A DNA stretch of 29,086 nt. Source: a virus. The stretch spans positions 1 through 29,086 of the IMG/VR virus record IMGVR_UViG_3300014913_000055. The stretch is one strand, 5' to 3'. This document shows, in pieces, positions 1 through 8,041 of the stretch. The notes beneath the pieces are model-generated. The model did not search any database. It had not been told where the DNA came from and saw nothing but the letters and a program-made list of their open reading frames with translations. A program made the translations under genes and the position numbers. Numbering within the stretch: the first letter of the stretch is position 1; each line of letters opens with the position of its first letter.

Positions 1-513
1 ATACATCCCTGCTGCAAGATATTCTGTTCCATCTCCACCGTTTGGATTTCCATCTATCGTTACGGTTGTTGAAGAGGACCCTGCACCATTCGCTAAACAA
101 AGTTTTCCTGTTCCTGCGCCATGCAAACATCTATTGATATCAGACTTGAAATCATCTTTTAACGCCATGATTTCAGTAGATAAGATGCTAGCAATTGCTT
201 TAGGACCAACTTTATCAGCTGCTGATAGAGCTTGATCACTAAATTCTACTGTTCCGAATGAGAACTTAATAGGTGCAACTGGTTGCAAATAAACAGATTT
301 ACCAGTCCATGGAGCAGTTCCTTCAGCTACCGAATAAATACCTGAGTGTCTTCCTGTTCGAGCAGCAATATAAATATTGTTATTCATAACAGTAACGCCT
401 ACATTCTTCTTTATTTTATCATAAAGAAGCACTTCTTTCCTAAGCTGTGGTACGATTTGAGGTTTAATGATCTTCTTTAAGATCGCTGCTGCATTACTAA
501 TAGTAAAAGCCAT
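1..513 (-). CDS. Major capsid protein, N-terminal part (cut by window edge)
   Basis: The frame is open from an ATG at 513 to the left edge, giving the first 171 residues. The protein starts MAFTISNAAAILKKIIKPQI and continues with regions typical of phage coat subunits: an N-terminal helix, a segment rich in Gly/Thr (RTGRHSGIYSVAEGTAPWTG) and an alternating strand/helix region with EFSDQALSAADK. It is the last gene of the order terminase, portal, scaffold, coat, which is the main reason for the call. An HK97-fold coat is the expected family, but I identify it by position and general appearance, not by a diagnostic motif. The gene follows the scaffold gene by 15 bases with GAAAGGAT as ribosome-binding site. 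The C-terminal half is outside the window. Confidence 0.8.
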   Translation of the reverse strand, partial: MAFTISNAAAILKKIIKPQIVPQLRKEVLLYDKIKKNVGVTVMNNNIYIAARTGRHSGIYSVAEGTAPWTGKSVYLQPVAPIKFSFGTVEFSDQALSAADKVGPKAIASILSTEIMALKDDFKSDINRCLHGAGTGKLCLANGAGSSSTTVTIDGNPNGGDGTEYLAAGMY

Positions 514-528
514 GATTTTTTATCCTTT

Positions 529-1671
529 CTACGAATTCCCGCTTTCAAGATCTGATAGAATAAACTTCTCCAGAGATTCTTGATTTACATCCTCTTCGGT
601 TTCCGTATTTTGATTATTTTGTTTTTTTTCTTCTTTTGGTAGCTTATTCTTCTTACGAAGATAGTCATTCCTGATTTCTTGATGATAGTCCTCAAGATTC
701 TTTTTAGCGATCTTGACCGATTCGCTAATAATTCTCTTATAATCATCATCATTGGCAATCTTGTCCGCTTGCCCGGCAACTAGCTTTTTAACTTGCTTCT
801 CAAACTGTTGCTTTTCAGAATCATTAATGAAAGCTACTTCCTTTGTTGCTTCTGTATATCCATCTTTGAATACTTTTTCTGCTGCATTTACAGCGGCTTG
901 ATATGTTTCATTCTCTTTTGCTTGGATTGCATCTTGATTCTTTTTATCTATTCCTTCAAGTTTAGATGCGAAATTATCTATCTTAGATAATGCACCTTTA
1001 AGTTTTTCTTTCTGTGCTTTCATAATCTTGATATTTTTCTTCAATATCATTGCTTGAGAACTATCTGGATCCAATTCTTCTAATAATGCTTCGGCTTCTT
1101 CGATATCTTCGTCCTTATCCTCAATTCTATCTTCAACAACATCTGCCTTAGCTTCTAAAGTCTTTAATGTTTTACTTACAAAATCGGTGTTTAATGTGTC
1201 ATCCTCTCCAAAAGACTTAGATATTATCCCTTCCATAAGCTTACCGAACTCAGGGTTCTTTAAAGCTAACTCCCGAACTTTCATTGCTCCACCAAGAGCT
1301 TTACCATTCTCTTTTAACCATTTCAGGTTAGATTTGATTTCAGACAGTTTTAACTTAACTTTTTGTCCATCTTCCTCATAGTCCATTTCAATTTCAGGAT
1401 CTTCGTCTTTATTCGTATTCGCATCATTATCCTTAGTAGCATCCCCTTTATTCTCCGTATTAGTATCTTCATTCTCGCCCTCTTTATTCGTATTATTCTC
1501 AGTAGAAAGATTTTCTTCGTTTCCTTCGGTATTATTCTCGTTTTCGACTGCTCCTTCTTCCAAACTCTCATTTACTAAATCTTCCATAGAAAAAACTTCT
1601 TCGCCTGTATTCTCTACTTCTCCTCTTTCGTTCATTAACATTGTGAATAATCTGCTTAACATGTTTTTCAT
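529..1671 (-). CDS. Scaffolding-like protein
   Basis: This 380-residue protein lies between portal and coat, the usual place of a head scaffold. Residues about 17-100 are extremely acidic and low in complexity, with runs of Glu, Asp and Asn. The middle (about 160-250) is rich in Lys/Glu/Leu helices that look like coiled coil, and the C-terminus is again charged. Scaffolds of tailed phages guide coat assembly inside the prohead and are usually helical, acidic and weakly conserved, which fits. No protease motif is visible, so a protease-scaffold fusion is unlikely. The ATG at 1671 has GAAGG six bases upstream. The product is assigned from position and composition only. Confidence 0.72.
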   Translation of the reverse strand: MKNMLSRLFTMLMNERGEVENTGEEVFSMEDLVNESLEEGAVENENNTEGNEENLSTENNTNKEGENEDTNTENKGDATKDNDANTNKDEDPEIEMDYEEDGQKVKLKLSEIKSNLKWLKENGKALGGAMKVRELALKNPEFGKLMEGIISKSFGEDDTLNTDFVSKTLKTLEAKADVVEDRIEDKDEDIEEAEALLEELDPDSSQAMILKKNIKIMKAQKEKLKGALSKIDNFASKLEGIDKKNQDAIQAKENETYQAAVNAAEKVFKDGYTEATKEVAFINDSEKQQFEKQVKKLVAGQADKIANDDDYKRIISESVKIAKKNLEDYHQEIRNDYLRKKNKLPKEEKKQNNQNTETEEDVNQESLEKFILSDLESGNS

Positions 1672-1688
1672 TTTTCCTTCGCTCCTTT

Positions 1689-3575
1689 TTATTGTGGTTG
1701 TTGCGGAATTGCAGGCGCAGGCATACCGCCTTGAGATACCTCTTGTTCAGAAAGTAAAAATTCTTGATGTTGTTTTGCTAAATCATCAATAGCCTCTCTG
1801 ATATCTGGCTCCAATCTTGCATACCTTGAACCTTTCCTGAAATCATTAATAACTTTAAGCCTTATTGTATGATCTTCAAATGGCTCTGCTAATACCTCTA
1901 CTTGCCCCTGGTTTTCTATGATATTAAGGAGGTCTTGTTTTGCACCTATCTCATCTAACGATGTATATGCTCCGTCTATGTCTCCAAACTCAAGCATTTT
2001 CTTAGCTCTGTCCGGACTAATCAAACCTTCTTTCTTAAGCATTAAAATATATTGTTGTCTTTCACTTCTTGCTGCAGGTAAGCCAGTTCCCATCTTAACT
2101 GATATCCTTCTATTCCCGACAACGCTAGAACCTTTGAAATGATTAACTTCATACGCCATGTCTTCGCCTGTTATTCCGATAAGTCTTGGCTCTATATACT
2201 TTTTCTCAACTATCCCAAGTATACAATGGCACATCTTAGACAAAGTTGCTTCAAACGTAATAAGTTCAGGGCTTATCATTGAAAAATCATTTTCAGATAG
2301 GCTATCAATAGCAACGCCGCTTTTGACTCCTCCTGGTCTTCCCATGGAAGTATCATGCGAGTTCATAGCATCTTCCATATCTCTCCGAATTCTCATTAAC
2401 TCATTTATGATATATGAAGGGATAACTGCACCATTCTCATATGAAGGCTTAAATCCTTTGTTGTAATTCAATATCTGTCCTGTTTCATCATCATACTTTG
2501 TTGATAACTTAGATCCTCTAGGATTCAATAGTTTTCCGGTAAGAAGTTTCTTATATGATGAAATTCTTGTCAATGTCTCGTTATAATCTTGCTGAAGGTC
2601 TACAACTTGCTCAATGGCTCCCTGAGAATGAGAAGTAAATCCTAAATCTTGATATTTGCAATTAAATACAGGAATTTTCTTCCCTAATTCTTCAGGCATA
2701 TCTTCATTAAATAATAATTCATTATCAGTACATACAATCATCCTTCCATTCTTATGTTCTTTATTTGGTAAAGAATATTGAGTATAAACATAAACACCTT
2801 CCTTCTCATCCTCTTCGTTTATTTCACCTTCAAGCAATCTCTTAATTTGAGATTCTACTAAATCATTTTCTCCTTGAACAGGTTTAACATCTTTCCCATA
2901 CTCATAATATACTTGTTCAGGACTTATAAACCTTCTTTCCGTTATTGACCTGCCAAACCTATCTCTAAAGATATTTAATGGACTCGCTACTCTTACTTCT
3001 GCTTCTCCTACATCAGAATAAATAACATCTTTTTGCATTTCATCATAAACAAAAGCCTCTGCGTTTGGATTGTAATAAGGGATCATATATCCATTTCCAA
3101 TACTCAACATATAAAGCACTAACTTCATTATGATAGATTGCATCCCCGTAAAGTCTTGAGCTAACCAGATATTTCCTGAATTGCAAGTTTCCCAAAAATC
3201 TTCTAATACTTCCGTTGCTACTTTTGCAGCATCTCTATCCTTTTCTGTAAATGTTGTCGGCGCTGCGTGAACACTAGCTTTCATCCTAATTAATCTTGAG
3301 TATAAAGACCTAAACAATGGAAGAATATAATTGCTAACACGCCTTACATTACTTGCTTTCCTTATAGCCTCAATTTCCCAAACAATACGCTGTTCTACAG
3401 ATGTTAAATTTGCATAGTTGCTTTTCATGTCAAAATGATGTTTGCCATATAGAAACATAATATTAATCAATGCTTGTTTCTTAAATACTGTTCTGCCTTG
3501 ATCTATCTTCTTGACCTTCGTCTTTACATCAGAAATGATTTTCTTGTCTGGTATACTTATATTTATTTCAACCAT
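1689..3575 (-). CDS. Portal protein
   Basis: The protein has 628 residues, in the size range of portals of podovirus-like phages. It is expected to form the dodecameric ring at the head vertex through which TerL pumps DNA. The sequence is mixed alpha/beta with long helices. It has a Gln-rich segment near residues 330-345 (GAIEQVVDLQQDYNETLTRI), characteristic of the portal stem/wing region in related proteins, and a flexible Gln/Pro-rich C-terminal tail. It sits downstream of TerL with two small genes between, and 17 bases before the scaffold gene. The ATG start is at 3575, one base after the upstream stop codon. Order and size make the call fairly safe; the subfamily is not resolved. Confidence 0.85.
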   Translation of the reverse strand: MVEINISIPDKKIISDVKTKVKKIDQGRTVFKKQALINIMFLYGKHHFDMKSNYANLTSVEQRIVWEIEAIRKASNVRRVSNYILPLFRSLYSRLIRMKASVHAAPTTFTEKDRDAAKVATEVLEDFWETCNSGNIWLAQDFTGMQSIIMKLVLYMLSIGNGYMIPYYNPNAEAFVYDEMQKDVIYSDVGEAEVRVASPLNIFRDRFGRSITERRFISPEQVYYEYGKDVKPVQGENDLVESQIKRLLEGEINEEDEKEGVYVYTQYSLPNKEHKNGRMIVCTDNELLFNEDMPEELGKKIPVFNCKYQDLGFTSHSQGAIEQVVDLQQDYNETLTRISSYKKLLTGKLLNPRGSKLSTKYDDETGQILNYNKGFKPSYENGAVIPSYIINELMRIRRDMEDAMNSHDTSMGRPGGVKSGVAIDSLSENDFSMISPELITFEATLSKMCHCILGIVEKKYIEPRLIGITGEDMAYEVNHFKGSSVVGNRRISVKMGTGLPAARSERQQYILMLKKEGLISPDRAKKMLEFGDIDGAYTSLDEIGAKQDLLNIIENQGQVEVLAEPFEDHTIRLKVINDFRKGSRYARLEPDIREAIDDLAKQHQEFLLSEQEVSQGGMPAPAIPQQPQ

Positions 3576-3576
3576 A

Positions 3577-3915
3577 TTATCCCTCGTTCAATCCATCCTC
3601 GATTGCATCTTGTAAAGTTTTAAAGTTCTTTGGTGCTTTTCCGAAATCTATTGAGATTAATTCTATATCCATTGAATCATTCTTTTTGCTTTCCTTCCCA
3701 TCTTTAATAGTCGTTCTCTCGTTTATCTCTTTTATCCTAAGAGTTACAGGAACGGTTATAGTCTTACCCACAATCCTAGAATCAACATCATCTAGATTAA
3801 TGTCATGTATATACGCAGTAGGATAACTAATCTTCATTTTTTTAGGTTTCTCTACTTCCTTGACTTCTGGTTCACTGCTATAGTCTTCAATCTTTCTTCC
3901 TAAGTTTAGTTTCAT
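3577..3915 (-). CDS. Hypothetical head-region protein
   Basis: This 112-residue protein has a charged N-terminus (about residues 1-28, Lys/Glu rich). A likely beta-rich domain follows (YPTAYIHDINLDDVDSRIVG, then strands with VPVTLRIKEINERTTI and MDIELISIDFG). The ATG overlaps the upstream stop by four bases (ATGA, 3912-3915) and the stop lies just before the portal start, so it is probably translated with its neighbours. I do not recognise a named family. Position between terminase and portal suggests a small head or packaging accessory protein, or an internal protein of the prohead, but this is inference. Confidence 0.6.
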   Translation of the reverse strand: MKLNLGRKIEDYSSEPEVKEVEKPKKMKISYPTAYIHDINLDDVDSRIVGKTITVPVTLRIKEINERTTIKDGKESKKNDSMDIELISIDFGKAPKNFKTLQDAIEDGLNEG

Positions 3916-4103
3916 AATCCAATCGACTCCTTTACAATAGGTCTGCCTTCATCGTCAACTTCTTCTTTCTGCTCTTCAATAGGCAAAGCCCCCGAGTCAG
4001 ACAAATCTGGCTTAGGGGCTAATTGGAAGAGAAGTTGCTCGACTAGACCTCTTAAATGTTTATTTTCATCTTTTAAGACTTCACATGTCTTGCATTTAAA
4101 CAT
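3912..4103 (-). CDS. Small CxxC/coiled-coil protein
   Basis: This 63-residue protein starts MFKCKTCEVLKDENKHLRGL. It has one CxxC pair followed by a heptad-like helix and then an acidic, proline-containing tail. I take the ATG at 4103, eight bases after AAAGGGA, instead of the in-frame TTG at 4109, which is too close to that site. One CxxC pair could contribute to zinc binding only if the protein dimerises. Similar short CxxC-plus-helix proteins are common near phage portal genes but their function is not known to me. The gene contains a strong hairpin at 3987-4020 (see findings). It is the first gene after the 440-base non-coding region. Confidence 0.6.
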   Translation of the reverse strand: MFKCKTCEVLKDENKHLRGLVEQLLFQLAPKPDLSDSGALPIEEQKEEVDDEGRPIVKESIGL

Positions 4104-4140
4104 AACCAAAATCCCTTTTCTTTATATATTTATTATTGAT

Positions 4141-4547
4141 TAACTGTGTTGGAATTTGTTTTAGTAGGAAGTTTTACTTGTTATCCCCTGCTCAAGTTCT
4201 CTTATCTTAAATATAGCTCGGGTTAAACTCTTTTTCCTAGGATACCCTAAGAGTGAGTTTACTGCACTTTAGTGCAACTATATCCAAGAAAGAGATTTTA
4301 TATATTTATCCGACTACTAAGTTGCATCCTAGTCGAGGTTGAATGGTTATACCCGAGTTCATCCTTCAATCAATCCTCTCTTGTAGACCTGAGTCCTCAT
4401 GCGTTATTACAGCAGTAAGTTTTGTTGTAGTAAAAACCTAGTGAAAAACCTTTTATATATTCCCAACAAAAAAGGACAAATCCACATTGCAATGAATTTG
4501 CCCTACATATATTGTTGGATAACTAGGAGCGACCTAGTTATTTTTTA
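4141..4547 (+). ncRNA. Candidate structured non-coding RNA, plus strand
   Basis: About 440 bases (4104-4550) between terL and the next gene hold no supported reading frame but many mutually compatible helices. Visible pairings are 4171-4178 with 4429-4437 (one bulge), 4191-4200 with 4385-4393 (one mismatch, one bulge), 4211-4216 with 4278-4283 enclosing hairpins at 4225-4260 and 4263-4276, 4311-4316 with 4330-4335, and 4463-4469 with 4512-4518. Two pairings cross these helices: CTCGGGT (4218-4224) with ACCCGAG (4351-4357), and TGCAAC (4273-4278) with GTTGCA (4321-4326). The 3' end is a terminator that works only on the plus strand. No clear -35/-10 pair was found near 4105-4140, so the 5' end is approximate. 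I cannot match it to a named RNA class. A minus-strand RNA is not excluded. Confidence 0.6.
4521..4547 (+). terminator. Rho-independent terminator, plus strand
   Basis: TAACTAGG (4521-4528), loop AGCGA, and CCTAGTTA (4534-4541) form a perfect 8-bp stem followed by TTTTTT (4542-4547). On the minus strand the stem is followed by CCAACAAT with no U tract, so termination is expected for plus-strand transcripts. It lies four bases beyond the terL stop and would stop antisense transcription into terL. It is the only convincing intrinsic terminator I saw in the window. Confidence 0.75.
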
Positions 4548-4550
4548 ATC

Positions 4551-6011
4551 TTAGTCTAAACTTCTAAATCCTATATCCTCATCTAGATTAATATCTATAT
4601 CTGCATTAGTCAAGGTATTTTTTGTTTTGTTTATCATGTCCTGTTTTACCTTACGCCAGAAAAGTTGGTTCTCAGTCAATGGCTTCTTTTCTTGGAAATC
4701 ATCTAAATAAAGAAAATCCCTTGCTCCCCAAATTGCCAGAGATAAACTTATTACTGCATCATCATGATAAATATCATTTCCCATCTCATCTTTTCCAATA
4801 GGTGCAGCATACTTAAACTTGCCAGATGATGACTTTGTTGCCTCAAATTGAATTAATTCTTGAATTTGGATTTCTTTGCCTTCTGAATTCTTTATCCTTG
4901 GTATCCTTATTGCCTGAACCTCAATTACAACCTTTAGTTTTTCAATTAAATTCTCTTTCGATACTCCAGTAAATTTAACTCCTGAAGTGTTCTTCCCAGA
5001 CTCTGTTTCTTCGTAATAAACATTCCCTCCCATTCTTTCAAGATCTTCCACAATAGGGTCCCCAACCCCTGTGCTATCAGGAACAATTAAAGCATTATTG
5101 TATCTTTTGCTTATAGCCAATGTCTTTTGCTTCTGATAAAACCAACTAGCCTTATTCTCGTTCTCTAGTCTCTCCCAATATACTTGGCATTTAAGTTCTA
5201 CGCAGATAACCGTAAACACAGTATGATCAACACTCTTTGCATAATCAGCTCCTAAGACATAATGAAATCGTGGATCAGGAGGTATCTCCGTTGGTAAATT
5301 ATCGTCAACAATCCCCTCAACGCCTCTAAACGCTGCACTATTAGCTTGATCCATTGGAATACCTAACCAATGATGCCTATAATCTTCTATGTTCTTTGAT
5401 TTAAGCAACATAGCCTCATTTATTGACTTCTGAGGACAAAAAGGATTCTCAAAGTAATCAATGTGAATATGCAAACAGTCTTCCCTGTCAGCAAACTCAA
5501 CGAAGATAGGGTCATGCTTCAGGTATCTGTTCATAGTGTAATAAACTTTTGCATTTTGTTCTCTTATCGTAGGAATAATAATCTTTAGGGTTTCAGCGGT
5601 TATTGATTGGGCCTCATCAATCCATAAAACATCAACACCCTCTAAACCTTTGATGCTTACTTTTCCTTTCTCCCTGAATCCCTTAAATGTTATTTCTGTG
5701 CCTGATACTCGATGTACTAATCTCTCGGCATAGATTCGATAATTGAGCTTATATTCTAATATCAAATTCTTTAGAAGAGCATATACAGATTCTTTAATGT
5801 CATTCTGGATTTCTCTACCACAGACAATTGTTAACTTTTCCATCTCCCCAAGGACTGAAATTAATCTTCCTGCTGTTTGAGACTTCGCAGAAACTCGTCC
5901 ACCTTCAATAAGAAAATAATTGTACGAATCTATATCAGTTATTAGTGGCATTAATTTAGGAGGGATATTTAATATTGCAGGTAACTTGATTTCTTCTTGG
6001 AGGTTGTTCAT
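4551..6011 (-). CDS. terL: Terminase large subunit
   Basis: This 486-residue protein is the packaging motor ATPase and headful or cos nuclease. The ATPase half shows a Walker A-type loop, EGGRVSAKSQT (about 36-46), and a Walker B strand, VDVLWIDEAQ (126-135), with D132 and catalytic E133. The RNase H-like nuclease half has acidic residues D256 (GADYAKSVDHT), D312 (IVPDSTGVGDP) and D417/D418 (YHDDAVISLSLA). This pattern fits the PBSX/Terminase_3-like group. The length is normal and all key residues are present. ATG at 6011 overlaps the terS stop (ATGA). It acts with TerS and docks on the portal encoded about 1 kb downstream. Confidence 0.95.
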   Translation of the reverse strand: MNNLQEEIKLPAILNIPPKLMPLITDIDSYNYFLIEGGRVSAKSQTAGRLISVLGEMEKLTIVCGREIQNDIKESVYALLKNLILEYKLNYRIYAERLVHRVSGTEITFKGFREKGKVSIKGLEGVDVLWIDEAQSITAETLKIIIPTIREQNAKVYYTMNRYLKHDPIFVEFADREDCLHIHIDYFENPFCPQKSINEAMLLKSKNIEDYRHHWLGIPMDQANSAAFRGVEGIVDDNLPTEIPPDPRFHYVLGADYAKSVDHTVFTVICVELKCQVYWERLENENKASWFYQKQKTLAISKRYNNALIVPDSTGVGDPIVEDLERMGGNVYYEETESGKNTSGVKFTGVSKENLIEKLKVVIEVQAIRIPRIKNSEGKEIQIQELIQFEATKSSSGKFKYAAPIGKDEMGNDIYHDDAVISLSLAIWGARDFLYLDDFQEKKPLTENQLFWRKVKQDMINKTKNTLTNADIDINLDEDIGFRSLD

Positions 6012-6517
6012 TCTTTTTTCTTTTTTTGTTTCCCTATTTTAGGCTCCCATTTCTTACCGCCTATGGTTATTTGAGGCATTACTGTTACATTTACAGTAGT
6101 CTCTCGTTCGTCATCAGTAAACATCTTTAAGTATTGTCCTAAAAGCTTATTAGCACCCAACGCTCCAGAAGCATCAAACTTAGATTTAACTATATTTCCG
6201 TTTTTGTCTTTTGTTTCAACTTGCCCTAAACAAGTTTCACTGACCTTATCTATATTTCTCAATACTTTCTTAATGTCTATTTTAAGAGCCTTTATAGTGT
6301 TCTGGAGCAATGATTCATAGAACCTCTGGACGTTGATATACTGAGGAGCTTTCAATAACCTACTTCCAATCGTAAAAGCTGCTTTCTCGCTGAATCCTGC
6401 TCTCTTAGCCGCCTTTGTAATATCTTTCTTTGGATCAGAAGCAAGTTCATAGCAGAACAACCTTTGTCTGGTTGTTATCACATGTTCAAGATCTTTAATT
6501 TTTACTCTCTTAGCCAT
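6008..6517 (-). CDS. terS: Terminase small subunit
   Basis: This 169-residue protein starts with the pattern of the Terminase_2/small-subunit family: RQRLFCYELASDPKKDITKA followed by AAKRAGFSEKAA, a helix-turn-helix for recognising the packaging site. A helical oligomerisation region follows (about 60-100), then a beta/loop region and a strongly basic C-terminus ending in KKKKE, which may contact TerL or DNA. The gene directly precedes and overlaps terL by four bases. The ATG start at 6517 is preceded by GAGGATAA and lies four bases past the stop of the upstream zinc-ribbon gene. Confidence 0.88.
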   Translation of the reverse strand: MAKRVKIKDLEHVITTRQRLFCYELASDPKKDITKAAKRAGFSEKAAFTIGSRLLKAPQYINVQRFYESLLQNTIKALKIDIKKVLRNIDKVSETCLGQVETKDKNGNIVKSKFDASGALGANKLLGQYLKMFTDDERETTVNVTVMPQITIGGKKWEPKIGKQKKKKE

Positions 6518-6520
6518 TAG

Positions 6521-6691
6521 TTATTTATCCTCGCAAGGTTCTTCCCACCCGTAGCCACAAGTAGAACATTTCCTCAAAAGACACTCTTCAGCCTTCTCAG
6601 AAACCTTATCTTTGCTACTGGTGCTAGCCTTACAATATTTCACAGTAAGATCTTTACCTCCGCACTTCACACAATTTATTGTCTTTGCCAT
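6521..6691 (-). CDS. Small zinc-ribbon protein
   Basis: This 56-residue gene starts MAKTINCVKCGGKDLTVKYC and carries CVKC near the N-terminus and CSTCGYGWEEPC near the C-terminus, with extra cysteines between them, as in a zinc ribbon. The ATG at 6691 is nine bases after GGAGG; another ATG six bases earlier is too close to that site. It ends four bases before terS, suggesting coupled translation. It may bind nucleic acid or be a packaging accessory protein, but no specific role can be read from the sequence. Confidence 0.7.
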   Translation of the reverse strand: MAKTINCVKCGGKDLTVKYCKASTSSKDKVSEKAEECLLRKCSTCGYGWEEPCEDK

Positions 6692-6827
6692 AATCATTTT
6701 CCTCCATGCTTTTTATATTAGCACTCTTCTCCTTTAAGTGCAAATCATTTCTTGCATAAATTTTATCTATATGATGGTAAATCTCTTCATTTACCTTTAT
6801 TTTACTTGATGGGTTTTGAGTGAGCAT
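6654..6827 (-). CDS. Small hypothetical protein
   Basis: The 57-residue frame begins MLTQNPSSKIKVNEEIYHHI at an ATG placed eight bases after GGGAG, which is a good ribosome-binding site. It overlaps the upstream gene by 26 bases and the zinc-ribbon gene by 38 bases. The last 20 or so codons run through the ribosome-binding site and start of the zinc-ribbon gene, so that part may be non-conserved tail. The region has no better frame, and without it 6698-6801 would be a gap in a very dense gene array. No family recognised. Confidence 0.45.
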   Translation of the reverse strand: MLTQNPSSKIKVNEEIYHHIDKIYARNDLHLKEKSANIKSMEENDYGKDNKLCEVRR

Positions 6828-7092
6828 AGAAACAACTCCCATTTAACTCTTCAATTATTACTTTGGCTAAAGTAACATCATCTAATATTTTATTTGTAGT
6901 AAAATACCCTGCATGACTTCTATGCCCTTTCATAATAGCATCTTGAATCCTCTCCTCATCCAACCTAGATACTATCTCTAAGGCTTTTATGGCTAAGGCA
7001 GTAGCTTCCATTCTCTCCAATCTAGTGTATTTATTATTAAATTGGACTTTGTTTTCTTCTTCTAACACTTCTATCGCTTCTCTTGAGTCCAT
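6802..7092 (-). CDS. Hypothetical early protein
   Basis: This 96-residue, mostly helical protein starts with MDSREAIEVLEEENKVQFNN and continues with helices rich in Ala, Ile and Glu. The opening (acidic residue-REAIEVL) resembles many small phage proteins that begin with a 'D..EAI..L' helix, whose function is unknown. It lies in the array of small accessory genes between the radical SAM gene and terS, four bases after the preceding gene. ATG at 7092. Confidence 0.6.
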   Translation of the reverse strand: MDSREAIEVLEEENKVQFNNKYTRLERMEATALAIKALEIVSRLDEERIQDAIMKGHRSHAGYFTTNKILDDVTLAKVIIEELNGSCFYAHSKPIK

Positions 7093-7096
7093 TGTC

Positions 7097-7279
7097 TTAC
7101 TCCTTAGTAAATTGGTGACACGCTTTGTTATAAACTTTAATTTTTAATAATTTATTGTATGTTCTATTTGATTTTCTTACTCCGCAATACTGAATAACCC
7201 TTCCACCACATTGCCACCTTTGCCTATGCTTACAGTTCTTGCAAAATCCTTCTGGTAGCTTTATATCAAATAGATTCAT
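7097..7279 (-). CDS. Small Cys-rich protein, probable zinc binding
   Basis: This 60-residue protein has four or five cysteines in a compact pattern: FCKNCKHRQRWQCGG, then IQYCGVRKSNRTYNKLLKIK, then ACHQF. Small phage proteins with C-x-x-C-x-H-R-x-R-W and Q-Y-C-x-x-R-x-S-N-R-T patterns are frequent in accessory regions and are expected to bind zinc; no function is established to my knowledge. ATG at 7279, four bases downstream of the DUF551 gene stop. Confidence 0.68.
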   Translation of the reverse strand: MNLFDIKLPEGFCKNCKHRQRWQCGGRVIQYCGVRKSNRTYNKLLKIKVYNKACHQFTKE

Positions 7280-7283
7280 ACTC

Positions 7284-7484
7284 TCACTCCTTAGTTGGTG
7301 GTTCTGGTAGTGGTTGCCAATGGGTGAAAAATTCTAAATCTGCAAAATAATCATCTCCATCTAAAGTGTCCCAGTTTTTGTAATGCTCGTTAAAATACCC
7401 GACTCCTACACCATCTTTATTTGTTGTAAGAACTAATCCATCTTCTTCAGGTAACCTATCTTCGCATTTAATCCATTTACTCAT
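7284..7484 (-). CDS. DUF551 family protein
   Basis: The 66-residue protein has the hallmarks of DUF551: an N-terminal WIKCEDRLPEEDGLVLTT and a C-terminal FFTHWQPLPEPP, separated by a short beta-rich segment with aromatic residues. DUF551 proteins are common in phages and prophages, and their biochemical role is unknown. Both conserved ends are present, so the gene looks intact. It belongs to the early accessory array; ATG at 7484 follows GGAGTGAGAGT. Confidence 0.82.
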   Translation of the reverse strand: MSKWIKCEDRLPEEDGLVLTTNKDGVGVGYFNEHYKNWDTLDGDDYFADLEFFTHWQPLPEPPTKE

Positions 7485-7511
7485 ACTCTCACTCCTTCCA
7501 TTATCTCCAAG

Positions 7512-7775
7512 TTAACCTGCATCTCTAACTCTGAAATGCAATACAGATACATGAGGGTCGTATCCTTCAATGTTTTTGTAAATAGATTGTGTAAATACCC
7601 AAGAGGTGTAATCTTCATCATTCTGTTCTAATAACTCCTTCTTAAACTTTTCTACAAATTCTAAATGCTCTTTCTGAGATTCTCCACCTCGGACAACATA
7701 AGATATTCCCCCAAAAACATCTTTCTCATTCCATTCATCTTCTAATAAAAAATTATCAACTCTGTAAGTGTTCAT
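7512..7775 (-). CDS. Hypothetical early protein
   Basis: This 87-residue protein has an acidic, aromatic-rich composition with likely mixed beta/alpha fold: MNTYRVDNFLLEDEW, a helix HLEFVEKFKKELLEQ, then HVSVLHFRVRD at the C-terminus. No cysteine motif, membrane segment or known family is visible. ATG at 7775 follows AAAGGGGAGAAT, a strong ribosome-binding site, supporting it as a real gene. Confidence 0.58.
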   Translation of the reverse strand: MNTYRVDNFLLEDEWNEKDVFGGISYVVRGGESQKEHLEFVEKFKKELLEQNDEDYTSWVFTQSIYKNIEGYDPHVSVLHFRVRDAG

Positions 7776-7798
7776 ATTCTCCCCTTTCTTTTTATCTC

Positions 7799-8041
7799 CT
7801 ACTTGGAGATTTCTTTGATTTTAGCATTTATCCGTTTGTTAAGATTAATAGCACACTTTGTATGAACATTATTAATGTCATTTTCATCTTTATACTTCAA
7901 TCCTTCAAGCACTCTTACCATCTCTGCTTTCCACCACGCATCTAGTTCGTCATGGCAATCATTGAACCCATCCATATACTCAAAAGATACTTTTCCACTT
8001 GTGAAATCTTTTCTTTTAATTCTTTGTGGTTTCTCTATCAT
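7799..8041 (-). CDS. Hypothetical early protein
   Basis: This 80-residue protein contains the segment YMDGFNDCHDELDAWWKAEM, a pattern seen in small phage proteins that start with a 'GYNxCxxE' helix. The rest is helical and basic. Its ATG overlaps the stop of the radical SAM gene by four bases (8038-8041), so translation is probably coupled to it. Function unknown. Confidence 0.6.
   Translation of the reverse strand: MIEKPQRIKRKDFTSGKVSFEYMDGFNDCHDELDAWWKAEMVRVLEGLKYKDENDINNVHTKCAINLNKRINAKIKEISK

Noticed and set aside
4104-4550. Group I intron or hammerhead ribozyme in the terL-portal gap
   Set aside because: terL ends normally, no gene is split, only 13 bases separate the GACTA/TAGTC-like pair, and no CUGAUGA/GAAA core is present on either strand.
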